Below, in pieces: positions 49,002-58,374 of a stretch of 64,000 nt of DNA. The DNA is from Paracoccaceae bacterium. Lineage in GTDB: Bacteria > Pseudomonadota > Alphaproteobacteria > Rhodobacterales > Rhodobacteraceae. Location of the stretch: positions 248,001 through 312,000 of the forward strand of contig JACKKD010000002.1 of assembly GCA_020637675.1 (NCBI GenBank), written 5' to 3'. The position numbers and the translations under genes are program-made. Below the pieces are notes generated by a model, which did no database searches, was not told the DNA's origin, and was given only the letters and a program-made list of their open reading frames with translations. How positions within the stretch are numbered: position 1 is the stretch's first letter; the number at the start of each line of letters is the position of its first letter.

Positions 49002-50789
49002 ATGGCGCGACGGGACATGACGGCGGAGGACAGGGCTGCCGCGAAGCGGGTGGGTGCGCTCGGCGGGCTCAGGCCCTTTCTCGCGCCCTATCGCGGGCTC
49101 GTCGTCATGGCGGGCGCGGCGCTCGTCCTCACGGCCTCGATCTCGCTTCTGCTGCCGGTGGCGGTACGCCGGGTCATCGACGGCTTCAATTCCGGCGCGG
49201 CCCTGCTCGACAGCTATTTCGCCGGTGCCATGGTCATTGCCGCGCTGCTCGCGCTCGGTACCGGGGCGCGCTACTACCTCGTCACCCGGCTGGGCGAGCG
49301 CGTGGTGGCCGATATCCGCAAGGCGGTCTTCGACCGCGTGATCGGGATGAGCCCGGCCTTCTACGAACGCATCATGACCGGCGAGGTCGTCAGCCGGATC
49401 AGCACCGACACGACGCTGATCCTGTCGGTGATCGGCTCTTCCGTATCGGTCGCGCTCAGGAATCTCCTGATCCTTCTCGGCGCCATGGTGATGATGCTCC
49501 TGACCTCGGCCAAGCTCACGGGGCTCGTCTTCCTCATCGTCCCGGCGGTGATCGTGCCGATCATCACGCAGGGGCGGCGGCTGAGGCGGCTCAGCCGCGA
49601 GAACCAGGACTGGATCGCCGCCTCCTCAGGCGCGGCGTCCGAGGCGCTTTCGGCGGTGCAGACGGTGCAGGCATTCACCCACGAGACGGCCACACGCGCC
49701 GACTTCGCGCGGGTGACGGAGGAAAGCTTCGACTCCGCGCGCGCGCGCATCCGCACCCGGGCGGCGATGACCGTCATCGTCATCTTCCTCGTCTTCGCCG
49801 GCGTGGTCGGCGTGCTCTGGATCGGTGCGCGCGACGTGCGGGCGGGCGCGATGAGCCCGGGCGAGCTTGTTCAGTTCGTCATCTACGCGGTCATGGCAGC
49901 GGGTTCGGTTGCGGCGCTTTCGGAAATCTGGGGCGAGTTGCAGCGGGCGGCGGGGGCGACGGAGCGGCTCGTGGAGCTTCTCGCCGCCGCCGACAGCGTG
50001 CGCGACCCGGCGGAGCCGGTCGCCCTGCCGCGGCCAGCGACGGGGGAGATCGTCTTCGACGACGTGACCTTCCACTACCCGACTCGGCCGGACCAGTCCG
50101 CGCTGGAAGGCGTGGACCTGCACGTCCGGCCCGGCGAGACTGTGGCGCTCGTCGGTCCCTCGGGTGCGGGCAAGACGACGGTGATCCAGCTTCTCCTGCG
50201 CTTCTACGACCCCGACCGGGGGCGCATCACCATCGATGGCGTGGCGCTCTCGGACATGGCGCGGTCCGACTTCCGACGCGCCATTGCGCTGGTGCCGCAG
50301 GATCCGGTGATCTTCGCCGCCTCGGCGCGCGAGAACATCCGCTACGGCAGGCCGGATGCCACCGACGCCGAGGTGGAGGCCGCTGCCCGCGCCGCGGCCG
50401 CGCACGAGTTCATCTCGGCGCTTCCCGAAGGGTATGCGAGCTTTCTCGGCGAGCGTGGCGTGATGCTCTCGGGCGGGCAGAAGCAGCGCATCGCCATCGC
50501 CCGCGCGATCCTGCGGGACGCGCCGATCCTCCTTCTTGACGAGGCGACCTCGGCGCTCGATGCCGAAAGCGAACGCGCGGTGCAGCGCGCGGTGGACGAA
50601 CTTGCCAGGGGCCGCACGACATTGATCGTGGCGCACCGGCTCGCCACGGTGAAGAAGGCCCACCGCATCGTCGTCTTCGACGCGGGCAAGATCGTGGCGA
50701 GCGGCACCCACGACGACCTCGTGGCCGAGGACGGGCTCTACGCCCGCCTCGCACGGCTCCAGTTCACCGAAGGGGCCGGGGCGGCGTGA
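49002..50789 (+). CDS. ABC transporter, fused permease-ATPase (exporter type)
   Basis: 595 residues. Six membrane helices, then an ATPase with Walker A 'ALVGPSGAGKTTVIQLLLRF', Q-loop 'ALVPQDPVIFAASARENIRY', signature 'VMLSGGQKQRIAIARAILRD', Walker B 'PILLLDEATSALDAESERAV' and switch 'IVAHRLATVKKAHRI'. MsbA/LmrA-like half-transporter acting as a homodimer; lipid or drug export is likely. GGGAGGA precedes the ATG at 49002, six bases away; ATGs at 48996 and 48930 are less likely. Confidence 0.94.
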   Translation: MARRDMTAEDRAAAKRVGALGGLRPFLAPYRGLVVMAGAALVLTASISLLLPVAVRRVIDGFNSGAALLDSYFAGAMVIAALLALGTGARYYLVTRLGERVVADIRKAVFDRVIGMSPAFYERIMTGEVVSRISTDTTLILSVIGSSVSVALRNLLILLGAMVMMLLTSAKLTGLVFLIVPAVIVPIITQGRRLRRLSRENQDWIAASSGAASEALSAVQTVQAFTHETATRADFARVTEESFDSARARIRTRAAMTVIVIFLVFAGVVGVLWIGARDVRAGAMSPGELVQFVIYAVMAAGSVAALSEIWGELQRAAGATERLVELLAAADSVRDPAEPVALPRPATGEIVFDDVTFHYPTRPDQSALEGVDLHVRPGETVALVGPSGAGKTTVIQLLLRFYDPDRGRITIDGVALSDMARSDFRRAIALVPQDPVIFAASARENIRYGRPDATDAEVEAAARAAAAHEFISALPEGYASFLGERGVMLSGGQKQRIAIARAILRDAPILLLDEATSALDAESERAVQRAVDELARGRTTLIVAHRLATVKKAHRIVVFDAGKIVASGTHDDLVAEDGLYARLARLQFTEGAGAA

Positions 50790-50924
50790 TCCCGGCAGGT
50801 GCCAGCAGCGCGGCAATGGTTCCGTAGCGTTGCGGGTTGCCTCGCGCGGCACCGCGGCCGATAGTCCGACCGGGGGCGAGGTGTTCCTCGCGCCATCTCG
50901 AGTCAGGTAGTATTGGAGACGACC

Positions 50925-51362
50925 ATGGGTGTCTGGAGTTTCGTCAAGGACGCAGGAAAGAAGCTTCTCGGCGGCGGCGCGGCTGAGGCGGCCGAGGCGC
51001 CGGAAGCGGCGCTGAAGAAGGAGATCGAGGATCTTGGCCTCGACGCGTCCGGGCTCGACCTCAAGGTCGAGGGCGACACGGTCAAGGTCGCGGGCAAGGC
51101 CGTGAGCCCCGAGATGAAGGAAAAGGTCATCCTCGCCGTGGGCAACGTCGCAGGCGTGGCCAAGGTGGAGACGAGCCACGACGAGGATACCACGGCGGCC
51201 GTGTTCCATACCGTCGCCAAGGGCGACACGCTGTCGGCCATCGCCAAGAAGACGCTCGGCAACGCCAACCGGTACATGGAGATCTTCGAGGCGAACAAGC
51301 CGATGCTGAAGCACCCCGACAAGATCTATCCCGGCCAGGTGCTGCGCATCCCGCAGAAGTGA
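50925..51362 (+). CDS. BON-LysM protein, Kbp/YgaU-like
   Basis: 145 residues. 'MGVWSFVKDAGKKLLGGGAA' leads to a BON domain ('LDLKVEGDTVKVAGKAVSPE', 'VILAVGNVAGVAKVETS') and a C-terminal LysM ('FHTVAKGDTLSAIAKKTLGN', 'ILEANKP'-like 'IFEANKPMLKHPDKIYPGQV'). This is the order of E. coli Kbp (YgaU), a cytoplasmic potassium-binding protein. No signal peptide. GGAGACGACC precedes the ATG at 50925. Confidence 0.92.
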   Translation: MGVWSFVKDAGKKLLGGGAAEAAEAPEAALKKEIEDLGLDASGLDLKVEGDTVKVAGKAVSPEMKEKVILAVGNVAGVAKVETSHDEDTTAAVFHTVAKGDTLSAIAKKTLGNANRYMEIFEANKPMLKHPDKIYPGQVLRIPQK

Positions 51363-51501
51363 TCCTGCCCCGACCGGCCGGCATCCGTGACGCGGCGTCC
51401 CGGCCCGGTCGGGACCAAGCGTCACTCTTGCCCGCTGCCCGGTTTGCCCCCATCCTTCGACCCAATGAGAAGCCCGGCGGAGCGGGCGAGGGGAGGAGTT
51501 C

Positions 51502-53397
51502 ATGGGGAAGTTTTCAGGGGTCGCCGACCGTGATGCCGTCGAGCGCGAACTGCCATATGCGGAGCGCGACCTTCCGGTCACGATCTACCAGTTCCTGAGC
51601 CGCACGCGCGACGCCCACGGCGCCCGTCCGGCGATCAGCTTCCAGCTGCTCTCGGACCCGAAGTCGAGGGCCGAGACATGGACCTGGAACACGTTCCTCG
51701 GCCGGATCACGCAGGCCGCGAACCTCTTCCGCAGCCTGGGTGTCGGCGAAGGGGATACCGTCGCCTACCTCCTTCCCAACACCCTCGAGACGGCGGCGGT
51801 GCTGCTTGGCGGGGCCGTCGCGGGCATCGTGAACCCGATCAACCCCCTCCTCGATCCCGAGCAGATCGCTGCCATCCTGCGCGAGACGAAGGCAAAGGTG
51901 CTGGTGACGCTGAAGGCCTTCCCGAAGACCGATGTTCCGCAAAAGGCCGCCGCCGCCGTGGCGCTGGCCCCGAACGTCCAGACGGTGCTGGAAGTCGATC
52001 TGAATCGCTACCTCGGGCCGCCGAAATCCTGGATCGTGCCCTTCGTCCGGCCGAAGAATCCCGCCCTGCACAAGGCCCGCGTGCGGGACTTCGCCGCCGA
52101 ATGCGCGCGCCAGCCCGCCGACCGGCTGAGCTTCGCCGACAGCGCGGGCGACCGGGTCGCGGCCTACTTCCACACGGGCGGCACGACCGGTATGCCGAAG
52201 GTCGCGCAGCACAAGTATTCCGGCATGATCTACAACGGTTGGCTGGGCGGCCGGCTTCTCTTCGACGAGACCGACGTGCTGATCTGCCCGTTGCCGCTCT
52301 TTCACGTCTTCGCAGCCTATCCGGTCCTGATGTCGGTGATCGCGAGCGGCGCGCACATGGTCATGCCGACGCCTGCGGGCTATCGGGGCGATGGCGTCTT
52401 CGACAACTTCTGGAAGCTGATCGAGCGCTGGCGCGTGTCCTTCCTGATCACGGTGCCCACCGCCATTGCAGCGCTGATGCAGCGCCCGGTCGATGCCGAT
52501 GTCTCCTCGCTCAAGATCGCGATCTCGGGCTCCGCACCCCTGCCGCTCGAGCTTTACAACCGATTCGAGAAGGCGACCGGCGTGCAGATCGCCGAGGGCT
52601 ACGGCCTGACCGAGGCCACCTGCCTGGTCTCCTGCAATCCGGTGGACGGCAAGAAGAAGGTCGGATCGGTCGGCGTGCCCTTGCCCTATTGCAATGTCCG
52701 AATCCTGCACACTGACGGCAACGGCGGCGTCCGGAAGGAATGCGCCGTGGACGAGGTGGGCGAGATCTGTGTCTCCAACCCCGGCGTCTTCGAGGGCTCC
52801 ACCTACACCGAAGTGGACAAGAACCGCGACCTCTTTGCCGAGGGCCGCTACCTGAGGACCGGCGATCTCGGCCGGATCGACGCGGACGGCTATCTCTGGA
52901 TCACCGGCCGGGCGAAGGACCTGATCATCCGCGGCGGCCACAACATCGACCCGGCCGAGATCGAGGAGGCGCTGATGGGCCACCCCGCAGTCGCCTTCGT
53001 CGGCGCCATCGGCCAGCCCGATGCCTTCGCAGGCGAGCTGCCTTGCGCCTACGTCGAACTCGTGAAGGGTGCAGAGGTGACGGTCGAGGACCTGATGGAG
53101 TATGCCCGGACCCATATCCACGAACGCGCCGCGGTGCCGAAGCATGTCGAGATACTGCCCGAACTGCCGAAAACGGCGGTGGGAAAGATCTTCAAGCCCG
53201 ACCTGCGGAAGCTCGCGATCCGGCGTGTCTACGATGCCGCGCTGGCCGAGGCGGGCCTTGCCGTGCGGGTGCGCGAGGTCGTCGAGGACCGGAAGCGCGG
53301 GCTCGTCGCACGAATCGAACGCACGGGTCCAGTCGACGAGGACGCGCTCAGGCACAAGCTTGGCGAGTTCACGCGACCCTGGGACTGGGCCGAGTAG
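51502..53397 (+). CDS. Acyl-CoA synthetase (AMP-forming)
   Basis: 631 residues. ANL superfamily: A3-like 'AAYFHTGGTTGMPKVAQHKY', A5 'IAEGYGLTEATCLVSCNPVD', A7 'YLRTGDLGRIDADGYLWITG', A8 'RAKDLIIRGGHNIDPAEIEE' and the catalytic Lys of A10 in 'LPKTAVGKIFKPDLRK'. It activates a carboxylic acid as acyl-adenylate and then acyl-CoA. Chain length unknown; from memory similar Rhodobacteraceae proteins are annotated as fatty-acyl or aryl-CoA ligases. A strong terminator lies 188 bases past the stop. Confidence 0.92.
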   Translation: MGKFSGVADRDAVERELPYAERDLPVTIYQFLSRTRDAHGARPAISFQLLSDPKSRAETWTWNTFLGRITQAANLFRSLGVGEGDTVAYLLPNTLETAAVLLGGAVAGIVNPINPLLDPEQIAAILRETKAKVLVTLKAFPKTDVPQKAAAAVALAPNVQTVLEVDLNRYLGPPKSWIVPFVRPKNPALHKARVRDFAAECARQPADRLSFADSAGDRVAAYFHTGGTTGMPKVAQHKYSGMIYNGWLGGRLLFDETDVLICPLPLFHVFAAYPVLMSVIASGAHMVMPTPAGYRGDGVFDNFWKLIERWRVSFLITVPTAIAALMQRPVDADVSSLKIAISGSAPLPLELYNRFEKATGVQIAEGYGLTEATCLVSCNPVDGKKKVGSVGVPLPYCNVRILHTDGNGGVRKECAVDEVGEICVSNPGVFEGSTYTEVDKNRDLFAEGRYLRTGDLGRIDADGYLWITGRAKDLIIRGGHNIDPAEIEEALMGHPAVAFVGAIGQPDAFAGELPCAYVELVKGAEVTVEDLMEYARTHIHERAAVPKHVEILPELPKTAVGKIFKPDLRKLAIRRVYDAALAEAGLAVRVREVVEDRKRGLVARIERTGPVDEDALRHKLGEFTRPWDWAE

Positions 53398-53409
53398 CAC
53401 CCCGGGCCA

Positions 53410-53584
53410 GTGACGACGCAAGGTCGGCCCGGCTGTCGCGCGGGGCATGACGCCGAGCGGAATCTGTCGGTAAACCGCTTCGTCACGGAAGCGCAGGCTC
53501 GGGACTTCGCCGTCTCGCGCGCCGAGATCATCCGTCCCGATACCGCCTGGGCGGGGACCTTCCCTCATCGCGATGCGGCAGCCG
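53410..53584 (+). other. Untranslated stretch before a terminator; possible 3' UTR or small RNA
   Basis: Between the acyl-CoA synthetase stop and a strong terminator lie about 190 bases without a recognisable gene. They may be the long 3' UTR of that gene or a separately transcribed small RNA ending at the same terminator. A second small hairpin, GCGACA/TGTCGC, occurs downstream at about 53633-53649. Nothing else is seen before soxB (53744). Confidence 0.3.
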
Positions 53585-53616
53585 CCCGGCCGGCCGTCCA
53601 ACCGGCCGGGTTTTTT
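53585..53616 (+). terminator. Rho-independent terminator
   Basis: CCCGGCCGG (53585-53593) and CCGGCCGGG (53602-53610) form a perfect 9-base stem with an 8-base loop, followed at once by TTTTTT (53611-53616). It ends the acyl-CoA synthetase transcript and isolates soxB from it. Confidence 0.93.
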
Positions 53617-53743
53617 CGTCTTCGGCCGTCCAGCGACACATTCTGTCGCGGAAAGGCGCGGCAAGCCCGCTCGGGCGTTGAAATCTGCCGGCGGGGCCGT
53701 TTCACTGCCGGCGGGGCAGGGCGATCCGTGAACGGAGGGGACG

Positions 53744-54994
53744 ATGCGCTATTCGGGGCTCAGGGTCATCCGCGAGGGGCTCTCGGGCAACAGGGGCTGG
53801 GGCCCCGCCTGGCGCGATCCCGCGCCGAAGGACGAATACGAGGTCGTCATCATCGGCGGCGGCGGGCACGGGCTTTCAACCGCCTACTACCTGGCGAAGA
53901 ACCACGGCATCACCAATATCGCGGTCCTCGAGAAGGGTTACCTCGGCGGCGGCAACGTCGGTCGCAATACGACCATCGTGCGCGCCAACTACTTCCTGCC
54001 CGGCAACCAGGAATTCTATTCCCACTCGCTGAAGCTCTGGGAGGGGCTGGAGGCGGAGCTGAACTACAACGTGATGCATTCGCAGCGCGGGCTCATCAAC
54101 CTCTTCCATTCCGACGGCCAACGCGACGCCTTCGCGCGGCGCGGCAACGCGATGGTCAACCAGGGCGACGACGCGATCCTCCTGGACCGCGAAGGGGTGC
54201 GCCGCCATCTGCCCTACCTCGACTTCGAGCAGACGCGCTTTCCGATCTACGGCGGGCTCTACCACCCACGCGGCGGCACCGCGCGGCACGACGCGGTCGC
54301 CTGGGGCTATGCGCGGGGCGCGGACCGGCGGGGCGTGGACCTGGTCCAGAACTGCGAGGTGACCGGGATCGACATCGAGGGCGGCCGGGTGCGCGGCGTC
54401 CGGACCACGCGCGGGGCGATCCGGGCGAAGAAGGTAGGGATCGTCGTCGCGGGGCGGTCGGGCCAGGTCGCGGCGATGGCCGGGATGCGGCTGCCGATCG
54501 AGAGCCATATACTCCAGGCCTTCGTGACCGAGGGGCTGAAGCCCGTGATCGACCATGTGGTAAGCTTCGGCATGGGGCATTTCTACATCTCGCAGAGCGA
54601 CAAGGGCGGGCTCGTCTTCGGCGGCGACCTCGACTTCTATGCCTCCTATGCCGCGCGGGGCAACCTTCCGATGGTGGAGCATGTGATGGAGGCGGGCATG
54701 ACGCTGATGCCGATGATCGGCAAGGCGAAGGTGCTCAGGTCCTGGGGCGGGATCATGGACATGACACCCGACGGCTCGCCGATCATCGACCGGACCGATG
54801 TCGGCGGGCTCTACATCGACTGCGGCTGGAACTACGGCGGCTTCAAGGCCGTGCCCGCCTCGGGCTGGTGCATGGCGCATCTGATGGCCACCGGAGAAAG
54901 CCACGCCGTCGCGCGCCGCTTCCGCCTCGACCGTTTCCTGACCGGGCACCTCCTCGACGAGGAAGGCACCGGCAGCCAGCACAATTTGCACTGA
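53744..54994 (+). CDS. soxB: Sarcosine oxidase subunit beta
   Basis: 416 residues. Flavoprotein subunit of the heterotetrameric enzyme that oxidises sarcosine to glycine, passing the methyl group to tetrahydrofolate. FAD site: 'YEVVIIGGGGHGLSTAYYLA' and 'NIAVLEKGYLGGGNVGRNTT'. The RANY motif 'TIVRANYFLPGNQEFYSHSL' and C-terminal 'YIDCGWNYGGFKAVPASGWC' are typical SoxB. First gene of soxBDAG, starting 128 bases after the terminator; 147 bases containing a repeat separate it from soxD. Confidence 0.96.
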   Translation: MRYSGLRVIREGLSGNRGWGPAWRDPAPKDEYEVVIIGGGGHGLSTAYYLAKNHGITNIAVLEKGYLGGGNVGRNTTIVRANYFLPGNQEFYSHSLKLWEGLEAELNYNVMHSQRGLINLFHSDGQRDAFARRGNAMVNQGDDAILLDREGVRRHLPYLDFEQTRFPIYGGLYHPRGGTARHDAVAWGYARGADRRGVDLVQNCEVTGIDIEGGRVRGVRTTRGAIRAKKVGIVVAGRSGQVAAMAGMRLPIESHILQAFVTEGLKPVIDHVVSFGMGHFYISQSDKGGLVFGGDLDFYASYAARGNLPMVEHVMEAGMTLMPMIGKAKVLRSWGGIMDMTPDGSPIIDRTDVGGLYIDCGWNYGGFKAVPASGWCMAHLMATGESHAVARRFRLDRFLTGHLLDEEGTGSQHNLH

Positions 54995-55016
54995 GATGAT
55001 GTGCCCGGACCGATCC

Positions 55017-55120
55017 CCCCACCCCATCCCTCCCCACCAGGGGGAGGGTGCCGCGCTGCGCGAGACGGCGCAATCGGCGCTTCCTTCCCCCGCGTTGGGA
55101 GGGATGGGGCGGGAGGTGGG
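55017..55120. repeat. GC-rich intergenic inverted repeat between soxB and soxD
   Basis: CCCCATCCCTCCC (55022-55034) and GGGAGGGATGGGG (55097-55109) are a perfect 13-base inverted pair about 60 bases apart, embedded in C- and G-rich runs with an inner CCAGGGGGAGGG. The arrangement looks like a dispersed REP/MITE-type repeat; from memory similar runs recur between genes in Rhodobacteraceae genomes. The transcript would fold strongly here. Confidence 0.6.
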
Positions 55121-55141
55121 CCGCGCCAGGGGAGACCGACC

Positions 55142-55438
55142 ATGCGCCTGACCTGCCCCCTTTGCGGCGAACGCGACCGGCGCGAGTTCACCTACTACGG
55201 CGCCGCCGTCTATGCCGACCGGCCGGAGGCGGATGCCGGGCCGGAAGCCTGGGACGACTACCTCCACCTGCGGGACAACCCGGCCGGCGAGACGCGCGAC
55301 CTCTGGTACCACGAGCTTGGCTGTTCGGCCTGGATCGAGGTCACGCGCGACACGGTGAGCCACGCGGTCACCGCCACGCGCCTCGTGGCGGAGCGCGAGC
55401 CCCCTGCGGCGCCGAAGGGAAGGGGACGGCGGGCATGA
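55142..55438 (+). CDS. soxD: Sarcosine oxidase subunit delta
   Basis: 98 residues. The zinc-binding start 'MRLTCPLCGERDRREFTYYG' and 'DDYLHLRDNPAGETRDLWYH' with 'ELGCSAWIEVTRDTVSHAV' are standard SoxD. AGGGGAG precedes the ATG at 55142. The stop overlaps soxA by 4 bases. Confidence 0.96.
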   Translation: MRLTCPLCGERDRREFTYYGAAVYADRPEADAGPEAWDDYLHLRDNPAGETRDLWYHELGCSAWIEVTRDTVSHAVTATRLVAEREPPAAPKGRGRRA

Positions 55439-58374
55439 GGATCGCCGGCAAGGGACTCATCGACCGGTCGGAGACTGTGGGCTTCCGCTTCGACGGCCGC
55501 GACTACACCGGCTTTCGCGGTGACACTCTGGCCTCCGCGCTCCTCGCCTCGGGCATCCGCATCTTCGGCCGGTCGTTCAAGTACCACCGGCCGCGCGGCG
55601 TGATGACGACCGGGTCGGAGGAACCGAATGCGCTCGTCACCCTGGGACGGGGCGCCCGCCAGGTGCCCAATGTGCGCGCCACGGTGCAGGAAATTCATGC
55701 CGGGCTAGAGGCGCGCGGGCAGAACGCCTGGCCGTCGATCGGGCTCGACCTCATGGAGTGCAACGACCTCTTCGCGCCCTTCTTCGGCGCAGGTTTCTAC
55801 TACAAGACCTTCATGTGGCCGAAAGCCCTTTGGGAAAGCCTCTACGAGCCGCTGATCCGTCGCGCGGCGGGGCTCGGCGCGCTGTCGGGGAAGTCGAGCG
55901 ACGAGGCCTACGAGAAGGCCTGGGCCTTCTGCGACATTCTCGTCATCGGCTCGGGTCCCGCGGGCCTCATGGCCGCCCTCGTGGCGGGGCGTGCTGGTGC
56001 CGACGTGATCCTCGCGGAGGAGGACAGCCGCATGGGCGGACGGCTCCTGCTCGAGTCGCACCAGATCGCGGGCCGTCCCGGCGCGGACTGGGCGGCCGAG
56101 GTGCTGGCCGAGCTTTCCGCGCTTCCGAATGTCCGCCTGATGCCCCGCACCACGGTGACCGGCGCCTATGACGGCGGCACCTACGGCGCCCTGGAACGGG
56201 TGGGCCTGCATGTTGCCAACCCCTCGGGCGACCTGCCGCGCGAATGCTTCTGGCGGATCGTGGCGAGGCGCGCCGTGCTCGCCTCGGGGGCGCACGAACG
56301 CCAGATCGCCTTTGCCAACAACGACCGGCCGGGGATCATGACCGCGGGCGCGGTGCGCGGATACCTCAACCGCTGGGGTGTCGCGGCCGGCAAGTCGGTC
56401 ACGGTCTTCGGCAACAACGACTACGCCCACCGCACGGCGCGCGACCTCTCTGCGGCAGGCGTTCGCATCGCGGCGCTTGTCGACGTGCGCGAGGATGTCG
56501 CCGTGCCGGGCGACTTCCCCGTCCATGCCGGCTGCCGCGTCATCGACACGGCCGGCCGGCGGGGCCTGCGCGAGGTTGTGATCGCCGACCGCGAGGGCAA
56601 GGTCTCGCGCATCGTCAGCGACTGCCTCGCGGTTTCGGGCGGCTGGAACCCGGCGCTGCACCTCGCCTGCCACATGAACGGCCGGCCCGACTGGCGCGAG
56701 GACCTCGCGGCCTTCGTGCCCCGCGCCGGCATGGTTCCGGGGCTCACCGCCGCCGGGGCCGCGAACGGCGCCTTCTCGACCCACGCCTGCCTCGCGGAGG
56801 GCGTCGGGGCGGCCGAGGCGGCACTGGAGCATCTGGGACGTCGGCCGCCGCCGACGGATCTGCCGCAGGCCGAGGATGCGGGCGTGCGCATCCGTGCGTA
56901 CTGGGAAGTGCCGGAGCCGAAGCACCGCGCCTGGCTCGACTTCGCCAATGACGTGACGACGAAGGACGTGCGGCTTGCCGCGCAGGAGAACTACCGCAGC
57001 GTCGAGCACATGAAGCGCTACACGACGCAGGGCATGGCGCCGGACCAGGGAAAGAACTCCAACGTCGCGGCGCTGGCCATCCTTGCCGACGCGACCGGCC
57101 GGGCAATCCCCGAGACCGGGACGACGACCTTCCGACCGCCCTTCACGCCCGTCTCCATCGCCGCGATGGGCGCGGGCGGGCAGGGCCGGGGGTTCGCGCC
57201 CCAACGGCGCACGACTTCCGATGGCGCCGCGCGGGATCGCGGCGCGCCGATGATCGAGGCCGGGCTCTGGTATCGCGCCGCCTATTTCCCGCGACCGGGC
57301 GAGGCGACCTGGCGCGAATCCTGCGACCGCGAGGTCAGGATGGTGCGGGAACGGGTCGGCGTGGCCGACGTCTCCACGCTCGGCAAGATCGACATCCAGG
57401 GAAAGGATGCCGCCCGCTTCCTCGACCGCGTCTACACCAACACCTTCTCGACGCTGAAGCCGGGGCGGGTCCGCTACGGCCTCATGCTGCGCGAGGACGG
57501 CATGGTGATGGACGACGGCACCACCGCCTGCCTCGGCGAGGGCCACTACCTGATGACCACGACGACCGCCGCGGCGGGACAGGTCATGCGGCACCTCGAC
57601 TTCGTCCACCAGGCGCATTGCCCGGACTGGGACGTTCGGATGATCTCGGTCACCGAGAGCTGGGCGCAGTTCGCCGTGGCTGGCCCGCTGGCGCGCGAGC
57701 TGCTCAATTCGGTCCTGGAAGCGCCGATCGACTGCGAAGCCTTTCCCTTCCTCTCCTGCGGGCCGGTCCGCGTGATGGAAGTGGAGGCGCGGCTATTCCG
57801 CATCTCCTTCTCCGGCGAGGCGGGATACGAGATCGCGGTGCCCGCGCGTTTCGGCGCGGCGCTCTGGCGGGATATCGTGGCGCGGGCGGAAAGCCTCGGC
57901 GGCGGGGCCTACGGGATGGAGGCGCTCAATGTCCTCAGGATCGAGAAGGGTTTCATCACACATGCAGAGATCCACGGTCGGGTGACCGCCTTCGACATCG
58001 GACTGCAGGGGATGGTGAGCGCCAAGAAGGATTGCATCGGAAAGGCCGCGAGCCAGCGGCCCGGACTGACGGGGCCGGAGCGCGAGCAGCTCGTGGGCCT
58101 CAGGCCGATTCCGGCCGGGCGCGCCATTGCCGCGGGCGCGCATCTCTTCGACGAGGGGACGGCGGCGGTCTCGTCAAACGACCGAGGTTATGTCACCTCG
58201 GTCTGCTGGTCGCCCACGCTGCGCAGCTACCTCGCGCTGGCCTTCCTGAAGGACGGTCGGGCGCGGATCGGCGGCCGGGTGAAGCTCGTGGACCACCTGC
58301 GCAAGGCGGAGGTCCTGTGCGAGGTGACGCATCCGGTATTCTTCGACCCCGAGGGAGGGCGCGCCCGTGCCTAG
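55435..58374 (+). CDS. soxA: Sarcosine oxidase subunit alpha
   Basis: 979 residues, normal size. The N-terminal part has a 2Fe-2S-like fold ('FRFDGRDYTGFRGDTLASAL'), then an NAD site 'CDILVIGSGPAGLMAALVAG' with 'VILAEEDSRMGGRLL', and a second nucleotide region near 'SVTVFGNNDYAHRTARDL'. The C-terminal third is an aminomethyltransferase (GcvT-like) folate domain: 'FLDRVYTNTFSTLKPGRVRY', 'FSGEAGYEIAVPARFG', 'MEALNVLRIEKGFITHAEIH'. It overlaps soxD by 4 and soxG by 8 bases. Confidence 0.96.
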   Translation: MRIAGKGLIDRSETVGFRFDGRDYTGFRGDTLASALLASGIRIFGRSFKYHRPRGVMTTGSEEPNALVTLGRGARQVPNVRATVQEIHAGLEARGQNAWPSIGLDLMECNDLFAPFFGAGFYYKTFMWPKALWESLYEPLIRRAAGLGALSGKSSDEAYEKAWAFCDILVIGSGPAGLMAALVAGRAGADVILAEEDSRMGGRLLLESHQIAGRPGADWAAEVLAELSALPNVRLMPRTTVTGAYDGGTYGALERVGLHVANPSGDLPRECFWRIVARRAVLASGAHERQIAFANNDRPGIMTAGAVRGYLNRWGVAAGKSVTVFGNNDYAHRTARDLSAAGVRIAALVDVREDVAVPGDFPVHAGCRVIDTAGRRGLREVVIADREGKVSRIVSDCLAVSGGWNPALHLACHMNGRPDWREDLAAFVPRAGMVPGLTAAGAANGAFSTHACLAEGVGAAEAALEHLGRRPPPTDLPQAEDAGVRIRAYWEVPEPKHRAWLDFANDVTTKDVRLAAQENYRSVEHMKRYTTQGMAPDQGKNSNVAALAILADATGRAIPETGTTTFRPPFTPVSIAAMGAGGQGRGFAPQRRTTSDGAARDRGAPMIEAGLWYRAAYFPRPGEATWRESCDREVRMVRERVGVADVSTLGKIDIQGKDAARFLDRVYTNTFSTLKPGRVRYGLMLREDGMVMDDGTTACLGEGHYLMTTTTAAAGQVMRHLDFVHQAHCPDWDVRMISVTESWAQFAVAGPLARELLNSVLEAPIDCEAFPFLSCGPVRVMEVEARLFRISFSGEAGYEIAVPARFGAALWRDIVARAESLGGGAYGMEALNVLRIEKGFITHAEIHGRVTAFDIGLQGMVSAKKDCIGKAASQRPGLTGPEREQLVGLRPIPAGRAIAAGAHLFDEGTAAVSSNDRGYVTSVCWSPTLRSYLALAFLKDGRARIGGRVKLVDHLRKAEVLCEVTHPVFFDPEGGRARA

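Noticed and set aside
53633..53649. A glycine riboswitch or other aptamer upstream of soxB
   Set aside because: Only a small GCGACA/TGTCGC stem is present; no conserved riboswitch core could be seen.
51514..53664. A 716-residue minus-strand frame opposite the acyl-CoA synthetase
   Set aside because: Shadow frame with no recognisable domains; the plus strand encodes intact adenylation motifs.
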